A stretch of DNA of 64,000 bases from CBDFKQ01 sp965248855 (GCA_965248855.1 CBDFKQ010000012.1:620001-684000); one strand, 5' to 3'. Positions 1 to 9,698 are shown, counted from the stretch's first letter. Made by a program: numbers and translations. Notes: a model not told the origin generated them from the sequence alone.

Positions 1-1
1 A

Positions 2-214
2 TTTCAGCAAAAGAATAAGAACCTCGAAGCAATCGTAGCTACCGGTCAGTTTACAGTTTGTTACAACTTGTTAAAGTACCTAGCTAAAAAAGAAGTCTTA
101 TCTGAAACGGAAAAAGAATTGAAAGTTACCTTAAAGAACGATTGGGAAAAATTTAACCAAAATCCGTATTATTTATTCAATCAATTTAAAATTTCAACCA
201 ACAACCCAAAATAA
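2..214 (+). CDS. C-terminal part of an unrecognised protein (5' end outside window)
   Basis: An open frame enters from the left edge and ends at a TAA at 212-214, giving about 70 residues that start FQQKNKNLEAI and end STNNPK. It is helical-looking and charged, with no motif I recognise. The stop lies only 6 bases before the ATG of the metallopeptidase gene, so the two are probably one operon and this gene may be the first visible part of the same system. The product cannot be named without the upstream sequence. Confidence 0.6.
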   Translation, partial: FQQKNKNLEAIVATGQFTVCYNLLKYLAKKEVLSETEKELKVTLKNDWEKFNQNPYYLFNQFKISTNNPK

Positions 215-220
215 AATTAT

Positions 221-2161
221 ATGGAAAATCAAGTTTATCGTTATTTAAGAGGTTACACCCTCGATCCTGGTTTCTCAACCCAGCTGGATTCAATAAACAT
301 AAATATAACTACCTATAGGGTAAGGTGGGAAGCACTGAATATTAATTTGCTAACCACACCTCAAAATATCAACCAAGAAAAAAGTTTAGTAAATAGTATT
401 AATGGCGAATATTTTGAAGTGATTGATATTGACCCATCAAGCAACTGCTATTATGAACCTGTTGACCTTAATGCAACTGAAGTGCTCTCACAAAACGGAT
501 TGCAGCCTAGTGAAGGCAACCCCAAATTTCATCAGCAATTTGTGTATACTATTGCCATGAAAACTTTGGAACAATTTGAGCAATCATTAGGGCGAAGGCT
601 AATTTGGAACCCGAGAAAAAATGAAAAAGGCAAGTATTTATATGTAGGAAAAATCCGGCTCTATCCTCATGCCTTAAGGGACGCAAATGCTTATTATGAT
701 TCAATGAAAAAGTCTATTTTATTCGGCTACTTTAAGTCGAGCTTACAAGTTAAAGGTACAAATTTTCCGGGAGGTTCAGTTTTTACATGCCTTTCACCCG
801 ATATTATCGCCCATGAAGTCACCCATGCCTTATTAGATAGTATTCATCCCCGGTTTATTGAAAATACAAATAAGGACGTGCCTGCTTTTCATGAAGGCTT
901 TGCAGATATTATTGCTTTGTTACAAAGGTTTACCAATATTGAACTGGTTATAAACCAACTATCAAAAACACAAGGAAGCCTTGATAAATTTAACATCCTT
1001 GGGGAACTGGCTACTCAATTTGGTTTAGCAATACCTCATGGCAGGGGTGCTTTACGAAGTGCCATTGGAAACTTAAATGAGGATGGAAAGTGGGTCAGAA
1101 AGACCCCCGACCCTACCTTATACAGAACATCTACAGAACCTCACGAGCGTGGCTCCATACTGGTAGCTACTTTTTTTGATGCTTTTATAAAAATTTACAA
1201 TTATAAAACGGCTGATCTTTTAAGAATATGTTCAAATGGCACAGGTATTTTACCTGAAGGCGCCATTCATCCTGACCTGGCAAAAAGACTGGCGCAAGAG
1301 GCTTGCCAAATTGCCGGCCACCTTCTCAATATTGCTATCAGGGCCTTGGATTATTGCCCCCCTTTAGATATTACATTTGGTGATTTCTTAAGGGCGCTTA
1401 TCACCGCTGACATTGAATTTGCAAAGGCCGACGAAAATAATTATCGCGTTGCACTAATTGATGCCTTCAGAAGCTGGGGGATTTTCCCTGAGAAAGTAAA
1501 TACTTTATCTGAAGAAAGCTTGCAATGGTCAAAGCCCCATTTAAATATTTCCCAAAAGAAAGCCATGCGTTCAATGGCTAAATCTATAGAAAAAGAAATA
1601 AATGCTCTAAACAGCATTAATGACAGAGAAATTATTTGGGACCGTACCCAAGATATACAGGCCGCATTACATGGCTTTCTTATGAAAAGTAAGCAAACTT
1701 TAGGTGTTACAGAATGGAATGATTGGCTTGAGAAAATGGGGCTTACTTCCAAACCCATAAACTTTTCGCAATCCGTTAATATCGAAGGAAATGATAAAAA
1801 CGAAACCCCATTAATTGAAATACATAAAGTAAGACCTGCTTACAGGGTTGGGAATGATGGTCTTATAATTGATCAAGTTATTGTCACTATTACACAATCA
1901 ATAACAATTGAAATTGATTTAGGAGATGATACTACCCATCAAATACGATTCCGCGGAGGTTCTACCATTATATTTGACCGTTCCAAAAATTTTAGCCTCA
2001 ATTACATTATTTCCAAGAATCTTTCAAGCTATCACCGTTTTAAAGCCCAGGCAGAATACCAATTAGGAACTAACAATGAGAATGCTGCCTTTTCAGATTC
2101 TATGTATGAAGATAATACAGGTACCCATGCTATAAATTTTGCCCAACTACACTTTCATTAA
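221..2161 (+). CDS. Gluzincin-type zinc metallopeptidase
   Basis: A 646-residue protein with a zinc site HEVTH at residues 198-202 and a second conserved block HEGFAD at 224-229, where E225 is the likely third zinc ligand. This HExxH plus downstream Glu arrangement is that of gluzincins (thermolysin-like clan MA). No signal peptide or membrane segment is visible, so it is probably cytoplasmic. Residues about 510-646 look like a separate beta-rich C-terminal domain. It starts 6 bases after the upstream gene and ends 9 bases before the MBL hydrolase gene, so co-transcription is likely. Thermolysin relatives are usually secreted and carry a propeptide; this one shows neither, which suggests a regulated intracellular protease. 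The family call is firm, the substrate unknown. Confidence 0.8.
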   Translation: MENQVYRYLRGYTLDPGFSTQLDSININITTYRVRWEALNINLLTTPQNINQEKSLVNSINGEYFEVIDIDPSSNCYYEPVDLNATEVLSQNGLQPSEGNPKFHQQFVYTIAMKTLEQFEQSLGRRLIWNPRKNEKGKYLYVGKIRLYPHALRDANAYYDSMKKSILFGYFKSSLQVKGTNFPGGSVFTCLSPDIIAHEVTHALLDSIHPRFIENTNKDVPAFHEGFADIIALLQRFTNIELVINQLSKTQGSLDKFNILGELATQFGLAIPHGRGALRSAIGNLNEDGKWVRKTPDPTLYRTSTEPHERGSILVATFFDAFIKIYNYKTADLLRICSNGTGILPEGAIHPDLAKRLAQEACQIAGHLLNIAIRALDYCPPLDITFGDFLRALITADIEFAKADENNYRVALIDAFRSWGIFPEKVNTLSEESLQWSKPHLNISQKKAMRSMAKSIEKEINALNSINDREIIWDRTQDIQAALHGFLMKSKQTLGVTEWNDWLEKMGLTSKPINFSQSVNIEGNDKNETPLIEIHKVRPAYRVGNDGLIIDQVIVTITQSITIEIDLGDDTTHQIRFRGGSTIIFDRSKNFSLNYIISKNLSSYHRFKAQAEYQLGTNNENAAFSDSMYEDNTGTHAINFAQLHFH

Positions 2162-2170
2162 TATAAACCT

Positions 2171-3586
2171 ATGGAAAATTTACAAGTTAATATCCGAATG
2201 TATAAAGTAGGAGAACTAGGTGATTGTTTTCTTCTAAACTTTAAAAATGGCGACGAAAATAGCACGGTACTTATTGATTGTGGTTCTTTCAGAAATTCAA
2301 ATCGTTCTATTGATCGTTTGAAATCAATTGCGCTGGATATTAAAAGCATACAGACAACTGATAATAAAACAAAAGCTATTGATTTGGTAGTAGGTACACA
2401 CCAGCACAACGATCATTTATCAGGATTTGTACATGCTAAAGATACTTTTGAATCAATCGGGATGCAAAATGTATGGCTATCGTGGCTGGATAACCCGACT
2501 AATGAGCAAGCAATCCTTATCGCAAACGGGCAGCGCAAATTAAGTAATCAACTACAAGCAATTAATACACAGTTATCAAACATAAAAGGTTTGAATTGTG
2601 ATGAAGCCATAGAACATATAAATGATGTCCTTGGATTTTATTCCTTGGATAAGGAAAACCCATTTGGTAGCCCTATGGTACCCCAAGAAGGAATAAACGT
2701 ACTTAAAAGGTTGGGTAAAAATGTAAGTTACCTAAACCCCGGACAAATATTAGACCTACCGGGATTAAGCCCCGGAGCAGTCAAGGTTTATGTATTGGGG
2801 CCTCCTCAGGATAATAATTTGCTTTTTGATATTAATCCAAAAAAGGGGGAGTCTTATGATCATCAATTAACAGCAGCATTGAATACAGCTGAGGGCTTTT
2901 TATCAGCCCTAACTAATTTTTCAGATAGTGATAAGCTAATTGACGAGCCTTTTTTTCCATTTGACCAAAAATATGAAAAAAATATTGAAGGTTCGGATTA
3001 TTTAAAGCAATCATATTTGCAGGATAATGAGAGCTGGCGTAAAATTGATACAGATTGGCTTGACCAAGCTGAAAGACTTGCATTATATCTTGATTCTTAT
3101 ACTAACAATAGCAGCCTTGTGCTTGCATTTGAACTGGTAGAATCACAAAAAGTATTATTATTCGTAGGGGATGCGCAGACAGGTAACTGGCTTTCATGGA
3201 AAACCATTAATTGGGAAAATAAAAATATATCATTAGAATACCTGCTCAACAAAACCGTATTATACAAAGTGGGCCATCACGGAAGCCATAATGCTACTCT
3301 ACCTGAGTGCCTTGAAAAAATGACCCATCCTGAACTGGTTTGCATGGTCCCAGTAGATGCTAGCGATCCTAATATTACTAAAATTAAAGGATGGAAAATG
3401 CCGGCTTTTAATTTGTACAAAAAACTAAAAGACCAATGTAATTACCGCATCCTAAGAATGGATGGAAAATACGATAAAGATTTTGATTTTTTAGATCCCT
3501 TATTTTTAATTGATAAATGGGGGAAATTGCAAGCAAATGTTAATTATGGTGATGATATGAGCATATCCTATTCTATAATGGGATAA
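2171..3586 (+). CDS. Metallo-beta-lactamase-fold hydrolase, ComEC-like standalone domain
   Basis: A 471-residue protein with the MBL metal motif HxHxDH at residues 77-82 (THQHNDH), a later metal-bridging Asp in VGDAQ (D334) and a GHHGSHN motif with the last His ligands at about 369-374. This order matches the C-terminal nuclease-like domain of ComEC/Rec2, but there are no membrane segments, so it is not a DNA uptake channel. Stand-alone proteins of this type are often paired with proteases or STAND NTPases in bacterial conflict loci. It lies 9 bases after the metallopeptidase gene. The fold and metal site are clear; whether it cuts nucleic acid, a nucleotide or another phosphoester is not shown. 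Confidence 0.82.
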   Translation: MENLQVNIRMYKVGELGDCFLLNFKNGDENSTVLIDCGSFRNSNRSIDRLKSIALDIKSIQTTDNKTKAIDLVVGTHQHNDHLSGFVHAKDTFESIGMQNVWLSWLDNPTNEQAILIANGQRKLSNQLQAINTQLSNIKGLNCDEAIEHINDVLGFYSLDKENPFGSPMVPQEGINVLKRLGKNVSYLNPGQILDLPGLSPGAVKVYVLGPPQDNNLLFDINPKKGESYDHQLTAALNTAEGFLSALTNFSDSDKLIDEPFFPFDQKYEKNIEGSDYLKQSYLQDNESWRKIDTDWLDQAERLALYLDSYTNNSSLVLAFELVESQKVLLFVGDAQTGNWLSWKTINWENKNISLEYLLNKTVLYKVGHHGSHNATLPECLEKMTHPELVCMVPVDASDPNITKIKGWKMPAFNLYKKLKDQCNYRILRMDGKYDKDFDFLDPLFLIDKWGKLQANVNYGDDMSISYSIMG

Positions 3587-3659
3587 AATTTGTTCCTCTA
3601 TTAATTAAATGAACTGACTTTAGTAATAGATTAATATGTTAACACATAGAATTTAAATT

Positions 3660-4439
3660 ATGAGCGCTCAAGATCAGTATACCAACGAATTAAAAGACCA
3701 TTTCGGTTATTATGCCACATGGAACCCTGATGTACCACTAAGTTTGGGTGATATTGGGATTCTTATTAATAATTTGTTCACAAAAATTTCTAATATTTCT
3801 GAACTTAATTTAAGCATTGAAGAATTAAAAGATGATTCCGAAACTGACTTGGAGTACAATTCAAACGGTAATGTATCTGTTTCTACTAAACTAGAAGGTT
3901 CTGTGGCCCCACAAGGAAGTGCTTTAACAAATTTGGATGCCGGAATAATCATTGAATTTGGCAAAGAAAATTCAATATTTTTCAAAGCAAACAAAACATT
4001 AACTTCAACCTTAAAAGATTCTATAAAGCTAGGTGAAAAGGTCTTAGAACTTTTTAGTCAAGGGAAATGGAATAAAAGATGGGTTATCATTACAGAGTTA
4101 GTGACTGCCAAAAGTGGAACAATAATCATTTCCAATAACATAAATGGTAAAATTGAACTTAAGGCCAACGCCGATGTCCATGCTACTAAACTTGACGTTG
4201 CAGATGCAGATTTTAATTTTTCAACCCAATTTTCCAGAGGACTTGAAACTAAAATAATATCAGAACAAGGCCTTACTCCTTTATTTAAATTGATGGGCAT
4301 TAAAACAAAAATATTTGTTCCACCAACTTTTGTTCCTAGAGGGATTAAAGCATTTGACTTATTAACCCCTGAAACAGCTTCAGGAAAATATAAAGAACAA
4401 ATTTATTTCGGATTAATTTCAACTGATTCAAATGAATAA
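3660..4439 (+). CDS. Unrecognised 259-residue beta-rich protein in the protease/MBL operon
   Basis: I do not recognise a family. The N-terminal segment contains FGYYATWNPDVPLSLGDIGI (residues about 15-34), followed by alternating polar and hydrophobic stretches that suggest many beta strands, and an amphipathic central region (KDSIKLGEKVLELFSQGKWN). There is no signal peptide, transmembrane helix or catalytic signature. It begins 73 bases after the MBL gene and ends 5 bases before the next small secreted gene. Its size and position beside a protease make a substrate or effector role possible, but this is inference from position only. Confidence 0.7.
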   Translation: MSAQDQYTNELKDHFGYYATWNPDVPLSLGDIGILINNLFTKISNISELNLSIEELKDDSETDLEYNSNGNVSVSTKLEGSVAPQGSALTNLDAGIIIEFGKENSIFFKANKTLTSTLKDSIKLGEKVLELFSQGKWNKRWVIITELVTAKSGTIIISNNINGKIELKANADVHATKLDVADADFNFSTQFSRGLETKIISEQGLTPLFKLMGIKTKIFVPPTFVPRGIKAFDLLTPETASGKYKEQIYFGLISTDSNE

Positions 4440-4444
4440 TCAAA

Positions 4445-4861
4445 ATGAAAACATTTATTTTTTTTATACTATTTATTTTTTCTACAATAACTAAAGCCCA
4501 GATTTCAAATGAGACAATGATATTTGGCAATAATTGGTACGCACTTAAAATAAAAGGGCAAGATAAAATTGAAATTGATTGTAATGATTCTGGAAGCTAT
4601 TATAAATGTAATTCATTCTTTTATTGGAGGATTGATAATGGAGGAAATTTCACTTCTAATCAAACTATTAATTCAAAAAATTATGTGCACGGTGTATTTA
4701 AAATTGTTCAAGGGAAGCTCTTTATGTATAAAGATCGACCTGATAAAAAACCTTTAATGACATATGATATAATATACTGCTCTAAGGATGTCCTCGAAAT
4801 TAAATGTATTAATGATGATAAAATTTATATTTTATTGTCAGAACCTATAGCCAATTATTAA
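4445..4861 (+). CDS. Small secreted protein of unknown function
   Basis: A 138-residue protein with a clear N-terminal signal peptide (MKTFIFFILFIFSTITKAQ, cleavage after the Ala near residue 18). The mature part is short, with two Cys at about 42 and 51 and another pair near 115-121, consistent with a small beta-sheet periplasmic or secreted domain. It begins 5 bases after the stop of the 259-residue protein gene, so the two are likely translated from one message. No family recognised. Confidence 0.6.
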   Translation: MKTFIFFILFIFSTITKAQISNETMIFGNNWYALKIKGQDKIEIDCNDSGSYYKCNSFFYWRIDNGGNFTSNQTINSKNYVHGVFKIVQGKLFMYKDRPDKKPLMTYDIIYCSKDVLEIKCINDDKIYILLSEPIANY

Positions 4862-5047
4862 ATATAAAAGAAGAGTTGCCGGGGATTGGGTGAGGTGATA
4901 TAATTACAACCGGAAATAAGTATCTGCTTTCCATGAAAATCATTCATTGCATCCAGTAATTAGTTGAGATGTTTTTGTCTATTGAAATTTAAATTCCAAA
5001 TCTGGTTAAAGTTGTGACGACTAGAAAAAGTTTAAAAACCAAAAATC

Positions 5048-5827
5048 ATGCTTAATCTATTTAAAAAAACTAAAAAACCCGTTAATCAAACTAAACCAAA
5101 AACCATTCTTTGCATTCCCGGGAATTGGAATGATAGAACTGAAATTGTTACTGCAATCGCTGAAATCAATATGCCTGAATTCATATTTGCAGGAATGATA
5201 CTTTTAAATCTAAAAACAAAAAAGGGTTATGATCTTGAAATTTGTGAACGAGATGATAGAATGAAAGATTCTTTTAAATGGGCAGGAATGGCCAATAGCA
5301 TTTCAGAGGAGTTTTTAAATGAAGTGGACAAACATAAATTTGTAATTTATTTATCAGCAGAAACCGGGGACCTGGAAAGTGCTAAATCTATTGCAGAAGC
5401 TGGTAAAGCTATTTTAAAATCAGGAGGTATTGGCATTAAGGTGGAAACAACCGGGAAAGCCTTTACAAAAGAACATTGGATAAAACTCCTAAATGATTTT
5501 GAAGAATCAAATCTTTACGAAATGTTTGTCCTTGATTGTATAAGCGACGGTAAAGGAAAGACCCACACTTGTGGAATGCATAATATTGGATTAAAAGACA
5601 GTATAATTTATAATGAGGAATTTCAAGAGTCTGTAAACCTACTCTCAATTTTTGGTTATTATCAACTTATTGATAAACCAGAAATTAAAAACAATCAAAC
5701 TTTTAGCATAAGTGCAGAAGCTCCAATTTTTGTCATTTCTGAAGAGATGAATCAACCATATAAAGGAGATGAACTTTTTGAAAACCCATATGGGATGTGG
5801 AAACTTGAAAGGAAGGCAAGTAGGTAA
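5048..5827 (+). CDS. DUF4261-like protein
   Basis: A 259-residue soluble protein whose pattern (N-terminal TILCIPGNWNDRTE, central VIYLSAETGDLESAKSIAEAG, then GGIGIKVETTGKAF and a THTCGMHNIGLKD segment) matches what I know of DUF4261-domain proteins. This family has no established biochemical role. The gene stands alone, 186 bases after the small secreted gene and convergent with the STAND ATPase. It may be a fifth or sixth part of the accessory block or an unrelated neighbour. Family assignment is by memory of motif pattern. Confidence 0.6.
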   Translation: MLNLFKKTKKPVNQTKPKTILCIPGNWNDRTEIVTAIAEINMPEFIFAGMILLNLKTKKGYDLEICERDDRMKDSFKWAGMANSISEEFLNEVDKHKFVIYLSAETGDLESAKSIAEAGKAILKSGGIGIKVETTGKAFTKEHWIKLLNDFEESNLYEMFVLDCISDGKGKTHTCGMHNIGLKDSIIYNEEFQESVNLLSIFGYYQLIDKPEIKNNQTFSISAEAPIFVISEEMNQPYKGDELFENPYGMWKLERKASR

Positions 5828-6157
5828 AAAAATTACGTATCAACCTTAACTCAAGGCCAAGAAACGTGGGGTGTAATTTTTTATTTAAAGGCGGACTTCG
5901 AATACTTAACACTACAATTGTTGGTTTCCGAAGGGTTCAAAAATTTATTATGAAAGACAGCCACTTAGTACCCGTTAGTTCTTAAATATTTTTTTACTAA
6001 ATTACCTTTTCAATAAAATTTCTAGTCAAATCTGTAGAGGGCTACTATTGGACATTTCACCAAGAGTTTCAATGCTAAACTTCTACTAAAAACATTATTA
6101 CCTAACTCCGTTATTACTTATATAAACAGGTATATTTAAATCGACCAAATAGCAATG
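5828..6157. other. Intergenic gap between convergent genes
   Basis: About 330 bases between the DUF4261-like gene and the end of the STAND ATPase gene. Only short broken frames are present and I see no RNA gene, hairpin terminator or repeat. Confidence 0.5.
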
Positions 6158-9100
6158 TTAATGTTTTTTCAATTTATTATCATCCCATTTTTTCAAAATA
6201 TAGATGTAACTAAATACTTTATTAGGGTTTGAGTTACTCATGCGAGAAACGCTTTCGTAGGCATTATTGTATTCTTGTGAATGAGTATATAGTAGTGTCA
6301 AGAGGCGAAAATATTGATCTAAATTTTCTTCGTTTGTTATAACATCTTTTTTTAGCGCTAGAGTTTCTTTAGTTATTTTCTTAACTTCAGATACATTACA
6401 ATATCGCAGATAGATATGGGATAAATCGCTTAAAATATCTATTCTAATACCGATGTCTAAATCTCTTTTTTGTAAATCATTATATAAATCCTTAAGCTTT
6501 TCCATTTTTTCCTTTTCATTCAAAGGTGAATTCTTCACCATTGTTGCAAGGTCACTGAATTCATATTCATCTATGATGGGATATTGTTCGTTAGATTTTT
6601 TATTGTCGCTGTTAGACAGTTCTCTAGTTACTTCCCAAACTTTATTCCACAAGTCAGAACGGTTCATTGAAGCTGAAGACTGAGCAAGCGCTAATAGAAC
6701 CTCTACTGGATCAAAGATTTCTATATTTTTTAAAGAAATTTTGTTGTAAATTTTATTCCAAAAATCTGGACGATTCATTAACCCAGCGCTTAATGCAAAT
6801 GCACACAACATTTTATTTTTATCTCTTTTTTTGAAATTACTTAAACTATCCGCAGTCCAAACTTTTTGAAACAAATCAGGTCTTTTCATTTTCCCAGCAC
6901 TTATAGCCAAAGTATACTTTATATCATAATTATAAAAATACTTATCATTATCCAACTTATCTGTTGTTATAAATACCTCCTCCCATAATTCTGGGAGATT
7001 TAATTTTCCCGAGCTTTCAACAAGGGCAACTAAAACTGGAACTTTATCATAAATAGAAAAATGTAAACTATCACTTGCTTTCCTTATTATTCCTAACCAT
7101 TGATTTTGCTGCATTGCACTAGCACTTTTAATTATGGCTGCAAATAAATATTTTCTATCATAATTATTAGTATCTTTTGATTCTTTGAAAGCATTCCACA
7201 CTTTATTCAATAAGGAAGAATTATTTAATTTTACAGATGACTCAGCCAGAGCAGTTAACAAATCTAGTTTATCCTTACCCTTAAATATGGTAAGACTATC
7301 TAAAACCTGGCTCCAAATATTAATTGTTAAACTATCGGAGTTAAGCCTACTTCGATAGAAATGGAAATATTCTTCTTTTTTTATACGCTTTTTGCTAATT
7401 TCTTGCATAATTTGCAAGCTAAGGTAAGGTCTTACATTTGATAAACTGTCAATAATTTTAAGCCCATTCTCTAGGTTATTATCATTAATAATCCTAGTAA
7501 TTGTTTTTATTTTAGCTTCTATAGTCCAATTCATTTTATACCATGTTGTTTGACTTAAACAGTACACTAATACTCCGGAAAAAACTACTGTAGTTAAAGT
7601 CAATGATAAATAGATGATTTTTTTTTGTGAAGCTTTATATAGTCTGCTTTTGCTTTCTGTCCATTCGAGTTGAGGGAAGTAAAAACGTATTGTAAAGTAC
7701 TCACTAAATCGTAATAAAAACCGACCATTGTAATTGTTACCTATCCATTCATTCGTTCTTTGTTCTAATAATTTGTATGCTTTTTGCAAACCCGTTATGC
7801 TTTGGTTGGCTATACTCCGTATTGGCTTGATGAGTCTTTCATGAGCCAACTGATACATGGTTTCTGGCTGTTCTTGTATCTCATTGATAAGCCTGCAATC
7901 TTTTAATAGTTTAAGATTATATTCGAGATATTGATTCTTGACGTATTTCTTTGTCTTATCAACTATCTCCTGCATAGTAACCTGGCCAATGCGAACATTT
8001 TTTTCAACGTTAATTAAAGAAAGCAAAATAAACAGTGATTCTTGGTTGGTGTTAAAGAAGTTTGGCGTATTAAGTTTATCTTCTATATATTTTTGTAGCA
8101 AGCCTGTTATTCCTCCTATCCTATGAAAAGTGCCCTGATTGAAGCCGCGATTATTTGTAGGCAATGCACTAATGGTAAGTGCCAAGACCTGAATATCCAC
8201 CGGTGATATTAAGCCGTCTTCACCGGCGAGTTGCCTTCCAGCTAACTTTTCTATAAAATCTTCATCAATAGGAATTCGCCCATTTTCTGCCATTACCATG
8301 ATAATGCGGGCGGCTTGAGCTTCAGTAAATTTTCGAAGTTCAAAGTAATTGGAAGCGGGGTTTAAAATAAATCCCAGAAACTCTTGAACTTGATGGAGAC
8401 GGCCTACGAAATCGGTACGAATAGAAATAAGCACTTTAACAGTAAACAGGTTGCTATCATATACCTGATTGCCAGCTTCATCCTTATTGATATATAACGC
8501 TTTAAGATCCGAAATAAAAGAATTGGCATTCAACGAGTTATTTTCTTGAGTAAAGAACTGCTCAAACTGATCTAGAATAATAATTAAGGTCTTTTTCTTA
8601 TAATCATCTTTTATGCTAATGTTTTTGACAGCTTTAGATAAGGATACTGCCTCCTGAAACGGTTCGGATAACTGACTTTGCATTTCATTTTTAATACTAA
8701 CCAATGGATCTTCATTCGTTAAAGCAACCACTACACAAAGTAAACCCTCTTCTTTCAGCAGTGGAACCATACCCGCGCGTAGAAAAGATGTTTTTCCACT
8801 ACCCGATTCGCCGAATAAAACACCAATTTTGTAATTTGGATTAAGAAGGGAATGGTTAATACGTTGGATAAAATCATTGCGTTGAAGTTGTCTGAAAATT
8901 TCACTATCGCTTTCTTCGAACGAAAGTGGACCCTTAATAGGCGTGCTATCTGTTAAATCAGATGAATCGGCTGGAACTTCACGAAGTTTTTTTTTGATTT
9001 CAATAAAAAGTATACAAACCCAAAGTATACTTACAACGATCCACCCGAAAACAAAATATGATCCTATCAAAGATTTTATATTTACTCCAAAACCGGATAG

Positions 9101-9292
9101 CCAATCATTTTGTAGGCCAGTCATTAAAAGTGTAAGGAGATATTGTAATGCAATAAGCTTATGCTTCCAAGGCTTTGTAAGGATATTTACAATAAGTTGG
9201 GCAATAATGCTTACAAAATCTAGATTTGCTTCTGCATCGTAGGGTGAGGTAGTACTTGACATAGATGCTTTTGGTTGTGGTTCAATTTGCAC
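6158..9292 (-). CDS. Membrane-anchored STAND NTPase (nSTAND1-like) with C-terminal tandem repeats
   Basis: A 1044-residue protein. Two hydrophobic segments lie at about 44-60 and 77-97. The ATPase follows with Walker A GESGSGKTS at 161-169, Walker B LIIILDQFEQFF at 236-247 and an arginine in SIRTDF at 290-295. A winged-helix-like part ends with QLAHERLI at 481-488, a signature of novel STAND families. A third membrane helix lies at 559-579. Residues about 675-890 hold roughly six units of 36-39 residues with a core like ALAxSSxxMNRxDLWNKVW, then a helical tail. STAND proteins are switches that sense a ligand through such repeats and then oligomerise. The protein faces the protease/MBL operon and could be its sensor, but it is on the other strand and a link is not shown. 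No effector domain is visible inside the protein. Confidence 0.82.
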   Translation of the reverse strand: MQIEPQPKASMSSTTSPYDAEANLDFVSIIAQLIVNILTKPWKHKLIALQYLLTLLMTGLQNDWLSGFGVNIKSLIGSYFVFGWIVVSILWVCILFIEIKKKLREVPADSSDLTDSTPIKGPLSFEESDSEIFRQLQRNDFIQRINHSLLNPNYKIGVLFGESGSGKTSFLRAGMVPLLKEEGLLCVVVALTNEDPLVSIKNEMQSQLSEPFQEAVSLSKAVKNISIKDDYKKKTLIIILDQFEQFFTQENNSLNANSFISDLKALYINKDEAGNQVYDSNLFTVKVLISIRTDFVGRLHQVQEFLGFILNPASNYFELRKFTEAQAARIIMVMAENGRIPIDEDFIEKLAGRQLAGEDGLISPVDIQVLALTISALPTNNRGFNQGTFHRIGGITGLLQKYIEDKLNTPNFFNTNQESLFILLSLINVEKNVRIGQVTMQEIVDKTKKYVKNQYLEYNLKLLKDCRLINEIQEQPETMYQLAHERLIKPIRSIANQSITGLQKAYKLLEQRTNEWIGNNYNGRFLLRFSEYFTIRFYFPQLEWTESKSRLYKASQKKIIYLSLTLTTVVFSGVLVYCLSQTTWYKMNWTIEAKIKTITRIINDNNLENGLKIIDSLSNVRPYLSLQIMQEISKKRIKKEEYFHFYRSRLNSDSLTINIWSQVLDSLTIFKGKDKLDLLTALAESSVKLNNSSLLNKVWNAFKESKDTNNYDRKYLFAAIIKSASAMQQNQWLGIIRKASDSLHFSIYDKVPVLVALVESSGKLNLPELWEEVFITTDKLDNDKYFYNYDIKYTLAISAGKMKRPDLFQKVWTADSLSNFKKRDKNKMLCAFALSAGLMNRPDFWNKIYNKISLKNIEIFDPVEVLLALAQSSASMNRSDLWNKVWEVTRELSNSDNKKSNEQYPIIDEYEFSDLATMVKNSPLNEKEKMEKLKDLYNDLQKRDLDIGIRIDILSDLSHIYLRYCNVSEVKKITKETLALKKDVITNEENLDQYFRLLTLLYTHSQEYNNAYESVSRMSNSNPNKVFSYIYILKKWDDNKLKKH

Positions 9293-9594
9293 TCAAATTG
9301 ATGGAATTAATTAATACTTCTTTCAATACTAAAGCAATAATACTAAAAAGATTATGTAGTAAAGTATCTTAAAATACTAAAAGGTAAAATATGTGTGTAA
9401 GATAAAAAATATTAGATTTATTGTTTTTATCATCTTATTCCTTGGTTGCTAGTGCGAAAGCAATAAGCTTTTAATTCAAATAGTTTGTTTTTTTCTTTTG
9501 GTCAACAAATAATTTATTGCTAGTCAATTTTAATCTTTTCATTGCGTGGAATTATTTCCCTCAAAACTATCCCTTTATCATCTATATAAACAAG

Positions 9595-9654
9595 CGTAGA
9601 AATACGGTATTTCCATACGTATTTCTACGGAATTTCTACCGTAGATATACGGTA
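9595..9654. repeat. Double inverted repeat (12-bp perfect arms plus a 6-bp pair)
   Basis: Arms CGTAGAAATACG (9595-9606) and CGTATTTCTACG (9618-9629) are exact reverse complements around an 11-base spacer. Directly after come TACCGT (9637-9642) and ACGGTA (9649-9654), also an inverted pair, and variants of TACGGTATTTC recur between. Such clustered dyads fit an operator or recombination site; nearest genes are tRNA-Ser and the STAND gene. Confidence 0.7.
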
Positions 9655-9698
9655 ATAAGAATTAAAAATAATTTACAACTAATTGAAGTAAAATTAAA

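Noticed and set aside
2171..3586. Full ComEC competence channel
   Set aside because: Only the MBL domain is present and there are no membrane helices.
3660..4439. Bacterial gasdermin next to a protease
   Set aside because: Length fits and a protease gene is close, but there is no N-terminal Cys, no recognisable gasdermin motif and no inhibitory C-terminal peptide that I can identify. Kept as unknown.
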